Shown in pieces: positions 43,407-51,759 of a DNA stretch of 64,000 nucleotides (positions within the stretch are counted from its first letter, which is position 1; each line of letters begins with the position of its first letter). The DNA comes from an uncultured bacterium (lineage in GTDB: Bacteria > Bacillota > Clostridia > Lachnospirales > Lachnospiraceae), in the NCBI GenBank assembly GCA_948467735.1, contig CAOKFN010000022.1, positions 1 through 64,000 of the forward strand, read 5' to 3'. The position numbers and the translations under genes were made by a program. The notes below the pieces were generated by a model that saw only the letters and a program-made list of their open reading frames with translations, was not told the origin of the DNA and searched no databases.

Positions 43407-45782
43407 ATGAACAAAAAAGATTACAGCAGGCCATTGAATTTAAAAAAGATAAAGATAACCGACTCTTTCTGGGGAAGAGCGCAGGAGCTGGTGCGGACGG
43501 AGGTCATTCCCTATCAATGGGAGGCCTTAAACGACCGCGTTCCGGACGCGGCTCCCAGCTATTGCATGCGCAATTTCAAGACGGCAGGGCGTCTTATGAA
43601 GGAAAAAAGAGAGAAGGGCGCCGCCTTTGTCCCGCCCGCCTATACCTTCCGGGGTTTTGAGGCGCTACCGGAAGACCCGGGGAACCCCGACCCTGACAAA
43701 TTTTACGGCTTTGTGTTCCAAGACAGCGATTTTGCAAAGTGGATTGAGGCAGTGGGCTATTCCCTGATCAATCATCCTGACCCCGAATTGGAGCGGGCCG
43801 CGGACGAGGCCATTGACGTCGTATGCGCCGCACAGGCAGAAAACGGCTATCTGGATACCTATTATATCATCAACGGGATGGATCGTATCTTTACCAATCT
43901 CCGCAGCCACCATGAGCTTTACTGTTTCGGCCACCTGACGGAAGGCGCGATTTCGTATGCTCAGGCCACCGGCAAGGATAAGCTCTTGAAAGCGGCCATG
44001 CGGTATGCGGACTTTATATGCACAAAATTCGGCCCGGAGGAAGGAAAATGCAAGGGTTATCCCGGCCATGAAATTGCGGAAATGGCGCTTGCAAGGCTTT
44101 ATGAACTGACAGGAGAAGAAAAATACTTGGACTTGGCCTGCTTTTTCCTTGATATGCGAGGCAGGAAGCCTTATTATTTTGACGCGGAAGAAAAGGAAAG
44201 AGCGGACTATGAGGGCCGTCCTTACAAGGAACCCGGCGGGGAACTGCGCTATATGTACCATCAAGCCCATATGCCGGTTCGGGAACAGTCGGAAGCCGTG
44301 GGCCATGCGGTGCGGGCCGTCTATCTATACAGCGGCATGGCCGACATTGCAAGGCTGAAAGAAGATGAAGAGATGTTCGCCGCCTGCAAACGGCTTTGGG
44401 ACAGTATTACCAAGGAAAAATTATATATTACCGGAGGCATTGGCGGCACCCACATAGAGGAGGCGTTTTCTTTTCCCTATGATCTGCCCAACGATACGGC
44501 CTATTCCGAAACCTGCGCCGCCATCGGGCTTGCCTTTTTTGCCAGACGGATGCTTGAGATAGAGGCGGACAGCCGCTATGGGGACTGTATGGAGCTTGCG
44601 CTGTATAACACGGTGCCTGCGGGCATGGCGCTGGACGGAAAAAGCTTTTTCTATGTGAATCCCTTGGAGGTGCTTCCCGAGGCCTGCAAAAAAGATCCTC
44701 GCAAACGCCATGTGACGCCCATCCGCCAGAAATGGTTCGGATGCGCCTGCTGCCCGCCCAATATTGCACGGATCGTCAGCAGTCTGGGCGCGTACATATA
44801 CACGAGGAACGAGGATACTCTCTATACCCATCTGTATGTGGGAAGCGAGCTCAGCTTAAGCTTAGGCGGCAGAGACATCGATGTGAAAACGGAAAGCAGT
44901 TTCCCTTGGGATGGGGATGTCAGATTCACAATACATACGGCCGACGGGACGGCCCATGGAACCTTTGCCTTCCGCATCCCCGGCTGGTGCAGGACGGCAG
45001 ATGTTAAAGTATATGGCCGCAGGCAGGCAGACATAGATACGGACTCTAAAGAATACGGACGGCGGACAGACAAGGATATGGACTTTAACACATACAGCCG
45101 CCAGCGGACAGACAAGGATATGGACTTTAACACATACAGCCGCCAGCGGACAGACCTGAAGATGGACACAGACAGCATGCGGGCATGTTATAAAATTGTC
45201 AGAAATTCACCTGAAGATATTGCTTTATCCAACAGCATTCGTTTGGAGGGAAATAACTGCTTGACAGAAAATACTTGTTTGGCAGAGAATTTTTCCGCAG
45301 GGAACCCCCTGAATCAACCGACCCCTCAGATTCAGGCGCGCATATGGAAGGGCTATCTGTACCTGACCGGGGACTGGAAAGACAAAGATGAAATCCGCCT
45401 TGCCTTACCCATGGAAATCCGCTGTGTCAGCGCCCATACAAATGTGCGCGAGGATATAGGCAGAGCGGCGTTTACCAGAGGCCCCGTCTGCTATTGCATG
45501 GAAGAAATAGACAACGGAAAAAATCTGCCGCTGCTTCGCGTCGATTGGAAAAGGCTGATGCCTGACTTGGCCGGAGCCGCCGCAGAAACAAGCACGAAGC
45601 TGGGCCACGAAATGCGTATCCTGAAAATCCCCGGCCTGCGGCAGGCCGCATCCTGCGCCGAAGCTGCCTTATACAATGACTATGCCCCGGCGGAGGAATC
45701 CGCCGTCACTCTGACCCTTGTTCCTTACTACGCATGGAACAACAGGGGCGAGGGAGAGATGAGCGTGTGGGTGAGGATATAA
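43407..45782 (+). CDS. GH127 family glycosidase (beta-L-arabinofuranosidase-like)
   Basis: A 791-residue member of GH127 (formerly DUF1680), enzymes that release beta-L-arabinofuranose from plant glycans using a zinc-bound cysteine. The catalytic region is conserved: Glu in EAFSFPYDLPNDTAYSETC and the cysteines of WFGCACCPPNIARI. It lacks a signal peptide, so it works on imported oligosaccharides. Around residues 535-590 there is an insert with a 14-residue unit (TDKDMDFNTYSRQR) repeated, which makes the protein longer than usual (about 640-660). It is convergent with a GH28 gene; both fit pectin side-chain breakdown. Confidence 0.88.
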   Translation: MNKKDYSRPLNLKKIKITDSFWGRAQELVRTEVIPYQWEALNDRVPDAAPSYCMRNFKTAGRLMKEKREKGAAFVPPAYTFRGFEALPEDPGNPDPDKFYGFVFQDSDFAKWIEAVGYSLINHPDPELERAADEAIDVVCAAQAENGYLDTYYIINGMDRIFTNLRSHHELYCFGHLTEGAISYAQATGKDKLLKAAMRYADFICTKFGPEEGKCKGYPGHEIAEMALARLYELTGEEKYLDLACFFLDMRGRKPYYFDAEEKERADYEGRPYKEPGGELRYMYHQAHMPVREQSEAVGHAVRAVYLYSGMADIARLKEDEEMFAACKRLWDSITKEKLYITGGIGGTHIEEAFSFPYDLPNDTAYSETCAAIGLAFFARRMLEIEADSRYGDCMELALYNTVPAGMALDGKSFFYVNPLEVLPEACKKDPRKRHVTPIRQKWFGCACCPPNIARIVSSLGAYIYTRNEDTLYTHLYVGSELSLSLGGRDIDVKTESSFPWDGDVRFTIHTADGTAHGTFAFRIPGWCRTADVKVYGRRQADIDTDSKEYGRRTDKDMDFNTYSRQRTDKDMDFNTYSRQRTDLKMDTDSMRACYKIVRNSPEDIALSNSIRLEGNNCLTENTCLAENFSAGNPLNQPTPQIQARIWKGYLYLTGDWKDKDEIRLALPMEIRCVSAHTNVREDIGRAAFTRGPVCYCMEEIDNGKNLPLLRVDWKRLMPDLAGAAAETSTKLGHEMRILKIPGLRQAASCAEAALYNDYAPAEESAVTLTLVPYYAWNNRGEGEMSVWVRI
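45051..45150. repeat. 42-bp in-frame tandem repeat in the GH127 gene
   Basis: Two full copies plus partial flanking copies of a 42-bp unit encoding TDKDMDFNTYSRQR. It falls in the C-terminal beta-sandwich region, likely a surface loop. Confidence 0.8.
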
Positions 45783-45838
45783 AATCCCTCACCCTTATCC
45801 GCCGCCGCGCATTTCCACGCCTCAGCCCGCCTGTCCCG

Positions 45839-47332
45839 TCAAAGGCACGTAATCCGCTCCAATGTGATATTTTCACAGCACTGTAAGGAAATGCTCTGAC
45901 GGCGGCTTTTACGCTCGCTGCCGATCACTACGTCCCGCAGCGTGATATCCTTTAGTTCATGCCCCGGCTCCTCAAATCCTGCCAGCTCTATCGCCTCACA
46001 TTCCACCCACTCAGAGGCATGGCTGAAGTATTCCCCCAGAATCCGCATCCTCTCAAAGCAGCAGTTTTCAAACACCGGCGGCTCCTTGGCCCCAGCGCCG
46101 TCATCATTGTACCTGACGGAGTGGAACAGCACTCTGGCTGCCACGCAGTCCCTTACATGTACCTCCTTTACATAGCCGCCGCGCTTTCTTGTCCCCTTGA
46201 TCTCAATGCCGCACATGGACTGTCCCATATCGCAGTCCCAGATATCCACATCCCTCACGCCGCCCGACATCTCGCTGCCGATGGTAATGCCGTGCCCAAA
46301 GGCGCATCTGCAATCAAAGACCCATATGTGCTCCGCGGGCCTTGCAATCCGGTTTCCCTCTGGGTTTTTGCCTGATTTAATCGAGACGGAATCATCCCCC
46401 GTATAAAACATGCAGTTAAAAATGGTACAGTTGGTGGAGGAATCCGGATCCCAGCCGTCCCCGTTCCATACATCCGTGGAATAAAAGGTACACCCTTGCG
46501 TCACAACATGATCCGAATAAATCATATGGACATTCCAGCACGCCCCGTCCCGAAACGTCACCCCCGAAAGCACGATATTCTGGCTGTTGCTGATATTGAC
46601 CAGCTTGGGACGGACTCTGCCCGGTATGGTCTCCGGTTTTTCATATTCCGCTATCCTTTCCCCGAGGGCTTCCAGCTCCGCGCCAAGGCGCTCCCTCTCG
46701 GCTTCGATAACCCGCTTTGCCAGTGTTTTCCCGCCGCTGGCAATAACGCCCCCGCCCCGAATCGTCACATTCCTGCAGTTGTAGCCATCCTCATGGTTCA
46801 TGGTTCCCAAATTCAGCAGGCTGCTATAGCATTCCTGCTCGACGCCCTCAAAGCGGCTCCAGATTCTGGGCAGATAGTCATCCGGATTATCCGTGCCCTG
46901 CAGCACAGCCCCCTCCTCCAGATACAGTTCCATATCGCTGTGCAGCCGAAGCGCCCCCGTCAAAAATACCCCGGCGGGAACATATACCGCCTCCCCCGCC
47001 CCGCAGTCGTCAATGGCCCGCTGCAGCGCTGCGGTATTCATCGTCCTGCCGTCTCCCGCCGCCCCATAGGGAGCCTGTGTGACGTCGATGCGCTTTCGGG
47101 CGGCTTTCGTGGAAACGGTCAATTCGGCCTCCGCCTCCGCACAGCTTATCTTAAACCGATACTCCCTGCCGGCCTCCAGCCCCTCGAACTTATAATAAGT
47201 TTTTAACGTCTCCCCCGCCTTTTTCCCGTCCATGGCCAATGTATAAGTACCCGCCTCATAGGCCGGTTTCCTCCAATACAGAGTAACCGAATCCTCGTCC
47301 GAAAAATAGCGAATCTCCTGCAATTCTTTCAT
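45839..47332 (-). CDS. GH28 family glycosidase (polygalacturonase-like)
   Basis: A 497-residue protein: a short N-terminal fibronectin-III-like domain (1-80), then a right-handed beta-helix of GH28. The family motifs are present: NGDGWDPDSS (NTD), TGDDSVSIKSG (DD), FGHGITIGSE (GHG) and IEIKGTRKRGG (RIK). These give the catalytic Asp residues for hydrolysis of galacturonan or related pectin chains. No signal peptide. Convergent with GH127 across a 56-bp gap. Confidence 0.92.
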   Translation of the reverse strand: MKELQEIRYFSDEDSVTLYWRKPAYEAGTYTLAMDGKKAGETLKTYYKFEGLEAGREYRFKISCAEAEAELTVSTKAARKRIDVTQAPYGAAGDGRTMNTAALQRAIDDCGAGEAVYVPAGVFLTGALRLHSDMELYLEEGAVLQGTDNPDDYLPRIWSRFEGVEQECYSSLLNLGTMNHEDGYNCRNVTIRGGGVIASGGKTLAKRVIEAERERLGAELEALGERIAEYEKPETIPGRVRPKLVNISNSQNIVLSGVTFRDGACWNVHMIYSDHVVTQGCTFYSTDVWNGDGWDPDSSTNCTIFNCMFYTGDDSVSIKSGKNPEGNRIARPAEHIWVFDCRCAFGHGITIGSEMSGGVRDVDIWDCDMGQSMCGIEIKGTRKRGGYVKEVHVRDCVAARVLFHSVRYNDDGAGAKEPPVFENCCFERMRILGEYFSHASEWVECEAIELAGFEEPGHELKDITLRDVVIGSERKSRRQSISLQCCENITLERITCL

Positions 47333-47723
47333 TGCGCAAAATTCTCCTTTCCCATACCTGCCTTGAATTTCTCCGCCTCAGCCTGTTCCACCCTCACATT
47401 TTTGATTGCGTCAAAATCAGCCCCTTTACCTCCGCCGCCTTCACCCTGCGAAGGCATACTACATAACTCCAGAATTTACCGTACTGCACTGGTTAAACGT
47501 ATATGGCTGGCGTTATATAGTCAGTACTCAGAAATTATAACTGTTAAGCAGTACAAAATCCCAAGGCTTATATTGCTCCTCCTTCTCCCGCAGGCCATAT
47601 CCTCCTTGGTATTAGGCGCCGACAATGACTATTATATTTTTCTGTAAAATAATTGTCAATATTTTCAGCGTCTCCTTTTTGACATCTCGTTTTCACATCC
47701 CCCCGGCGCGTATTGTTTGCCGC
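47333..47723. other. intergenic region
   Basis: About 390 bp upstream of both GH28 (minus) and the microcompartment genes (plus). No gene was recognised. The frame open from 47625 is not used as a gene because the promoter lies inside it. Confidence 0.4.
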
Positions 47724-47752
47724 TTGACAGAACCCCTTCCTGATAGTATGAT
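47724..47752 (+). promoter_or_regulatory. promoter of the microcompartment locus
   Basis: TTGACA (47724-47729), 17-bp spacer, TATGAT (47747-47752). Transcription would begin near 47759, about 50 nt before the first start codon. Confidence 0.8.
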
Positions 47753-47810
47753 AAATACAGAGCTGCATCGCACATACGGCAGAAAATCTCGGAAGGAATG
47801 GAATGGATCA

Positions 47811-48176
47811 ATGGCAGACGGACAAGAAGAACAGATTAGAATCGTACAGGAAACCGTGGCAGGCAAGGAAATCACCTTTGCACATGTGATGGGCGGCCCC
47901 GCGCCGGTCATCTACCAAAAGCTCGGCTTAAACCCGCAGGTGGATTATCAATCATCCGCCATCGGAATTATGAATATGACGCCGCCGGAATCGGCTGTGA
48001 TCGCATCCGATATTGCGGTCAAAAGCGGGAACGTCTATTTGGGCTTTGCGGATCGATTTACGGGAACTCTGATCATTACGGGAGAAATCTCGGACGTCAT
48101 GTCGGCCATGACCGAAATCGTGAATTATTTCCGGGACACCTTGGAATACGTCGTATGCAAAATCACTAAGAGATAG
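47811..48176 (+). CDS. BMC shell protein, EutS/PduU-like
   Basis: A 121-residue bacterial microcompartment shell protein with the circularly permuted BMC fold of EutS/PduU, which forms hexamers with a beta-barrel cap. Typical segments are AHVMGGPAPVIYQKLGL, IGIMNMTPPESAVIASDIA, and GFADRFTGTLIITGEISDV. The start at ATG 47811 leaves a short promoter leader; the ribosome binding site is weak (GGAAGG 14 nt upstream). It heads a three-gene locus with a second shell protein 11 bp downstream and an EutP GTPase. No enzyme core genes are in the window. Confidence 0.88.
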   Translation: MADGQEEQIRIVQETVAGKEITFAHVMGGPAPVIYQKLGLNPQVDYQSSAIGIMNMTPPESAVIASDIAVKSGNVYLGFADRFTGTLIITGEISDVMSAMTEIVNYFRDTLEYVVCKITKR

Positions 48177-48187
48177 GATGTGGGGCC

Positions 48188-48616
48188 ATGGCTCGAATAA
48201 CGAAGGAAGAACTTCTGGAAAAACTGTTCCATGACGATTATGAACGGCTGAAAGGGAAAAAACTGCGCATGACCCGCCTGCGGGTTCCCGGCAAGGAGGT
48301 CTGCCTTGCCCATGTCATAAGCTCCTCACAGCCCTGCGTTTATCGGAACTTGGGGCTGCATATCGGCGTTCACGAAGGCGAGGATCATACGGGAGAGTCC
48401 ATCGGCCTGATTCGTTTTACCCCTTGGGAGGCGGTCGTTGTGGCGGCGGATACCGCAATGAAAAGCGCCCATGTGCAGATCGGCTTTATGGATCGTTTCT
48501 GCGGCTCTCTGATCATCACCGGCGGACTATCCGAAGTACAGACCGCGGTGGAAGAGGTCGTCAGATTTTTTAAAGAGGAACTGGGCTTTCAAACCTGTGA
48601 GATACATAAAAATTGA
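48188..48616 (+). CDS. BMC shell protein, EutS/PduU-like (second copy)
   Basis: A 142-residue shell protein with the same permuted BMC fold as its neighbour, extended by about 25 charged residues at the N terminus (MARITKEELLEKLFHDDYERL). Core segments are AHVISSSQPCVYRNLGL, IGLIRFTPWEAVVVAADTA and GFMDRFCGSLIITGGLSEV. The pair is clearly paralogous but diverged, so mixed shells or two pore types are possible. Confidence 0.88.
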   Translation: MARITKEELLEKLFHDDYERLKGKKLRMTRLRVPGKEVCLAHVISSSQPCVYRNLGLHIGVHEGEDHTGESIGLIRFTPWEAVVVAADTAMKSAHVQIGFMDRFCGSLIITGGLSEVQTAVEEVVRFFKEELGFQTCEIHKN

Positions 48617-48639
48617 GTGATAAAAATTTAGAGCCGGAG

Positions 48640-48808
48640 CAGGGCATGAGAAATTTATTTTTTATAGAAACGGAACAGGACATGAATAGATTTTCTTTTA
48701 TAGAAACGGAACAGAACAAGGCATGAAAAGATTTACTTTTATAGAAACGGAACAGAACAGGGCATGAAAAGATTTATATTTATTGTAACGGGACAGGGCA
48801 GGGCATGA
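48640..48808 (+). repeat. 41-bp tandem repeats forming a chain of mini-ORFs before eutP
   Basis: Repeats with the core AGAAACGGAACAGAACA place ATGs at 48646, 48682, 48723, 48764 and 48805 (spacing 36, 41, 41, 41). GGAG lies 7 nt before ATG 48646. That frame is 26 codons and ends TGA at 48724-48726, overlapping ATG 48723. The next two frames (14 codons each, MKRFTFIETEQNRA and MKRFIFIVTGQGRA) end at 48767 and 48808, each overlapping the next ATG as ATGA. The last overlap is the eutP start. The short peptides resemble the EutP N terminus (MKKLFLMGRSEAG), so the array probably arose by amplifying it. Confidence 0.85.
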
Positions 48809-49326
48809 AAAAATTATTTTTGATGGGCAGGAGCGAGGCGGGCAAAACCTCCTTGACTCAGGCGCTTAAAGGGGAAGAGCTGCATTATGTGAAAACGCAG
48901 TATACCAGTTCGGACGACGACACCATTGATTCTCCGGGAGAGTATGCGGAATCCAAACGCTTCAGCGTGGGGCTCGCCTGCTTTTCCTTTGAGGCGGATG
49001 TTGTGGCTGTTGTTCAGGCAGCGGATGAACCTTACAATCTGTTCAGCCCAAGCCTTCGTTCTTTTATTCTGCGCCCCCTCGTCGGAATTATCACAAAGAT
49101 TGATTCCCCCAATGCCAATATTCCCATGGTAAGGCAATGGCTAATCAACGCCGGATGCGAGCGCATTTTTCTGGTAAACAACGTGACCAGAGAGGGAATC
49201 GACGAGCTTGTGGAATATTTGGAAGAAGATTTGCCCCGGTTGTCAATGGCGCAGGCAAAATTAAAGCAAAGCCTCGGGCTGAGCGAATGGGACCCTTTTC
49301 CGGAAGGGACGGGGGTAAGTGACTGA
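48805..49326 (+). CDS. eutP: EutP/PduV-like GTPase of microcompartments
   Basis: A 173-residue small GTPase-like protein. The P-loop is GRSEAGKTSL (residues 8-17), and LVGIITKIDSPNANI carries the TKxD guanine motif. In eut and pdu loci this family is linked to microcompartment positioning or has been reported as an acetate kinase. It follows the two shell genes; its ATG is the last in a chain of ATGA-coupled mini-ORFs within a tandem repeat, so its translation may be coupled to them. Confidence 0.88.
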   Translation: MKKLFLMGRSEAGKTSLTQALKGEELHYVKTQYTSSDDDTIDSPGEYAESKRFSVGLACFSFEADVVAVVQAADEPYNLFSPSLRSFILRPLVGIITKIDSPNANIPMVRQWLINAGCERIFLVNNVTREGIDELVEYLEEDLPRLSMAQAKLKQSLGLSEWDPFPEGTGVSD

Positions 49327-49504
49327 GCAGACGGCATCCTCTTCCGAAAAAATGGAACCTTCAGCGCACTTGCTCCGTTTTTTAACTCCCTTTTCGGAAA
49401 AGCGTACCCTGTGCATAATACACATACTTAACCGTTCTATCAACCGGAGGCCGCTTTATTCCCGCGAGCAATCAGCCAAGTGCCGCGCTTGCGCGAGCAT
49501 AAAG
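49327..49504. other. intergenic region between eutP and the deaminase gene
   Basis: No gene seen. The dyad AAGTCAAC-ATG-GTTGACTT (49502-49520) includes the deaminase stop, and a GC palindrome lies at about 49480-49497. Together they may end transcription from either side, without a T-run. Confidence 0.4.
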
Positions 49505-49975
49505 TCAACATGGTTGACTTGGCGAATGCCGCGGGGTATTTGATTCCTCCCAGTGTTCAATCTCATCAGCCGGATAAGCTTTCGTCCAGTGATATGGCTG
49601 TAATTCCCTTAATTCCACAAATCGGATTTTTTCCTCTTTGGTTGTAACTGCCACTTGTACATCCTCACCCCAATATCGCAATCTCTCCTGACAAATGCCG
49701 CATGGCGATAATACTCTATATGGAGAGTTTTCGTTATCACGGATAAGGCACATGCAGTGCGTCACTTTTTCATTGTATTTGTGAGCCTCAAGCATAGCTC
49801 CCAGTTCAATACATACAACTGCAGATGCGTTAGCGGTTTCAATTGAAACACTTGTGTAATAGTTCCCCTTGGACGTGTGGATAACGCCAGCACCACCCCA
49901 ACCGACTGGATACCTCTTTTCTATCAATTCCATCGCTCTCTGATACATCTCATTTTCTATTTCGTAATACCTCAT
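49505..49975 (-). CDS. cytidine/blasticidin deaminase-like protein
   Basis: A 156-residue protein of the cytidine deaminase fold. The zinc site is visible as CIE in AVVCIELGAML (in place of HAE/CAE) and PCGICQERL. The fold order matches small CDA-type enzymes, including blasticidin-S deaminase. It probably deaminates a nucleoside or similar ring; substrate unknown. The last 11 residues (NTPRHSPSQPC) lie beyond the usual domain and run into an intergenic palindrome. Confidence 0.8.
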   Translation of the reverse strand: MRYYEIENEMYQRAMELIEKRYPVGWGGAGVIHTSKGNYYTSVSIETANASAVVCIELGAMLEAHKYNEKVTHCMCLIRDNENSPYRVLSPCGICQERLRYWGEDVQVAVTTKEEKIRFVELRELQPYHWTKAYPADEIEHWEESNTPRHSPSQPC

Positions 49976-50059
49976 AAAGCTCTCCTAAACTTAATAATTA
50001 TTCCTCGTTTTCAGCGGGTACACAATTCCGAAAAAGGAGTTTTTTTAATGCCTTAAAAT

Positions 50060-51214
50060 TCAACAAAGCTTCTCAAGAAATTCCCTTGCCGCTTTCGCTC
50101 CGCCGCATTTCTTAAATCCGTCTGCTATCTTTTCTGCCGCCAATTTATATTGCCCATTTATAAGAACCTCCTTTACAGCAGCAGATATATCCTCTTTCCG
50201 AGCCGTCAGAAGTTTTATTCCGGCGCCAAGTTCCTCCACACGTTTTGCAACCGCTCCCTGTTCGGGCGTCTGTGGGAACAAAATTAACGGAACCTCATAA
50301 TACAACGCTTCCGAAGCCGAATTCATACCGCAGTGAGTGAGAAACACGTCGGCCGCAGACAGAACTGCCATTTGATCCACCGACGGGTAGACCTTAACGT
50401 TTTCCGGCAGATCCACATCTTCTTTTTCATTTGCCCCTAAAGAAATAACTACCTGATAATCCGTATCCCGAAACGCTTCCACACAGTTTCTATAGATTTC
50501 TTTATTCTTCATCACTGTTCCCATAGAAATGTAAATCATCTTTTCCGCCGTCTTTTCTATTTTACCCTCTATGGGCCGGATAGAAGGCCCCACAAAGCAG
50601 TATTTATCCGAAAACGTATCCGCACAGGGCTGAAACTCCTTTGATGTATATACAATGGTATTCGTTTCGTTATCATTCTGGACAATATCCAAGATACCCT
50701 TGACAGGATATCCTTTCTCCTGCAGCTTCCTAATCTGTTTATTTATCTTGGGCATAGAACATAACATTTTCAATATTCCGCCGATACCCTGCTTCATATA
50801 CCTTGAAGAATACTTATTAAAGGCAAATGTTGTAGTTGACGACACATACGGAATGCGATACTTCATTGCCGTAAGCTTGCCCCAGTACGCTATGGAATCG
50901 GATACAATCAAATCCGGTTTTATCCGCGCTGTCTTTTCCGTAATCATATCATCCAGCGCCAAGGTTGATTTCACCAAGAGTTCCGTGGCAAATGCCATAT
51001 CCCTGCCGACCCTTTCGCCGTTTTCCTTATCTTCCATTTCAAAATCATAGGAATCGCAGGCAATAAATTCCGCTCCTGCTTTTTCTATTTTCTCTCGAAA
51101 CTGCTCAAAGGAAAAATAGAAAATTTTATGTCCCGCCTCCGTCATTTCTTTGACCAGACCCAGCGTCGGATTTGTATGCCCATGTGCGGGTACGCAGAAC
51201 CAAGCTATTATCAT
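50060..51214 (-). CDS. MGT-family glycosyltransferase
   Basis: A 384-residue GT-B fold glycosyltransferase of the macrolide/UDP-glucosyltransferase (GT1) type. The N terminus WFCVPAHGHTNPTLGLVKEM carries the catalytic His. The C-terminal nucleotide-sugar segment reads FLTHCGMNSASEALYYEVPLI and FPQTPEQGAVAKRVEELGAG. Such enzymes glycosylate macrolides, flavonoids or other small hydrophobic compounds, often for detoxification. It stands alone; a good candidate for xenobiotic modification. Confidence 0.88.
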   Translation of the reverse strand: MIIAWFCVPAHGHTNPTLGLVKEMTEAGHKIFYFSFEQFREKIEKAGAEFIACDSYDFEMEDKENGERVGRDMAFATELLVKSTLALDDMITEKTARIKPDLIVSDSIAYWGKLTAMKYRIPYVSSTTTFAFNKYSSRYMKQGIGGILKMLCSMPKINKQIRKLQEKGYPVKGILDIVQNDNETNTIVYTSKEFQPCADTFSDKYCFVGPSIRPIEGKIEKTAEKMIYISMGTVMKNKEIYRNCVEAFRDTDYQVVISLGANEKEDVDLPENVKVYPSVDQMAVLSAADVFLTHCGMNSASEALYYEVPLILFPQTPEQGAVAKRVEELGAGIKLLTARKEDISAAVKEVLINGQYKLAAEKIADGFKKCGGAKAAREFLEKLC

Positions 51215-51264
51215 TTTGATACCTCCCCGCCCGCTTCTGCGGGCATTTTAAAATCTGCCGCCGC

Positions 51265-51759
51265 TCAGGATGCCGCATGTTTCAGTTCCCGCAGGAATTC
51301 AATGACCCGCACTGCCTCTTTATGAAGCTCCATCTCCTGCTCCTGACCCGACAACGTTTCCACATAAGCGGCATCTTCAAACTGCCCTTTAAATTCTGCG
51401 ATTTTTGTATCATTCAGATAAAGCTCCATCCCATTCAAAACAGTAAGCCGAATGGAAAAATCCACCTTATCCCAAGGCAGGAGCTTCTTATCCTCACCAT
51501 AGCACCCCTTTGTGGTCATCAGGCATTTTTCATAGATCAGAGGATACTCTCCCTCGAACAGCGCTATGCCGCTATCGCGAACCTTTTTCATATAATTGTC
51601 CGAGGTTTGCGCATCCTGCCTCCCTTGATAAACAAAAACGCGCCGAAATCCGCAAGACGCCCTGTTACCGCAAAATAAATATCCTATCCAGCAGCGCTGC
51701 ATAGGACAACTGAATGCCAAATACGCACAGCAGCGCTGCCATCTCATAGTTTTTGCCAA
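51265..51759 (-). CDS. unrecognised protein; 5' part overlaps a permease remnant
   Basis: A 164-codon frame. The last 108 residues, from ATG 51591 (MKKVRDSGIALFEGEYP), look like protein but match no family I know. The first 56 residues are cysteine- and arginine-rich and probably not coding. In another frame, the same strand from 51758 to about 51660 reads IGKNYEMAALLCVFGIQLSYAALLDRIF, which resembles the last transmembrane helix of a binding-protein-dependent ABC permease. This remnant begins right at the AIPR stop and may mark the island boundary. Confidence 0.4.
   Translation of the reverse strand: MAKTMRWQRCCAYLAFSCPMQRCWIGYLFCGNRASCGFRRVFVYQGRQDAQTSDNYMKKVRDSGIALFEGEYPLIYEKCLMTTKGCYGEDKKLLPWDKVDFSIRLTVLNGMELYLNDTKIAEFKGQFEDAAYVETLSGQEQEMELHKEAVRVIEFLRELKHAAS

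Noticed and set aside
47625..47810. Longer form of the first BMC shell protein
   Set aside because: The TTGACA-N17-TATGAT promoter lies within this stretch and the conserved fold begins at ATG 47811.
49319..49543. 74-residue ORF overlapping the end of eutP
   Set aside because: No ribosome binding site and no protein-like features; it runs into the intergenic palindromes.
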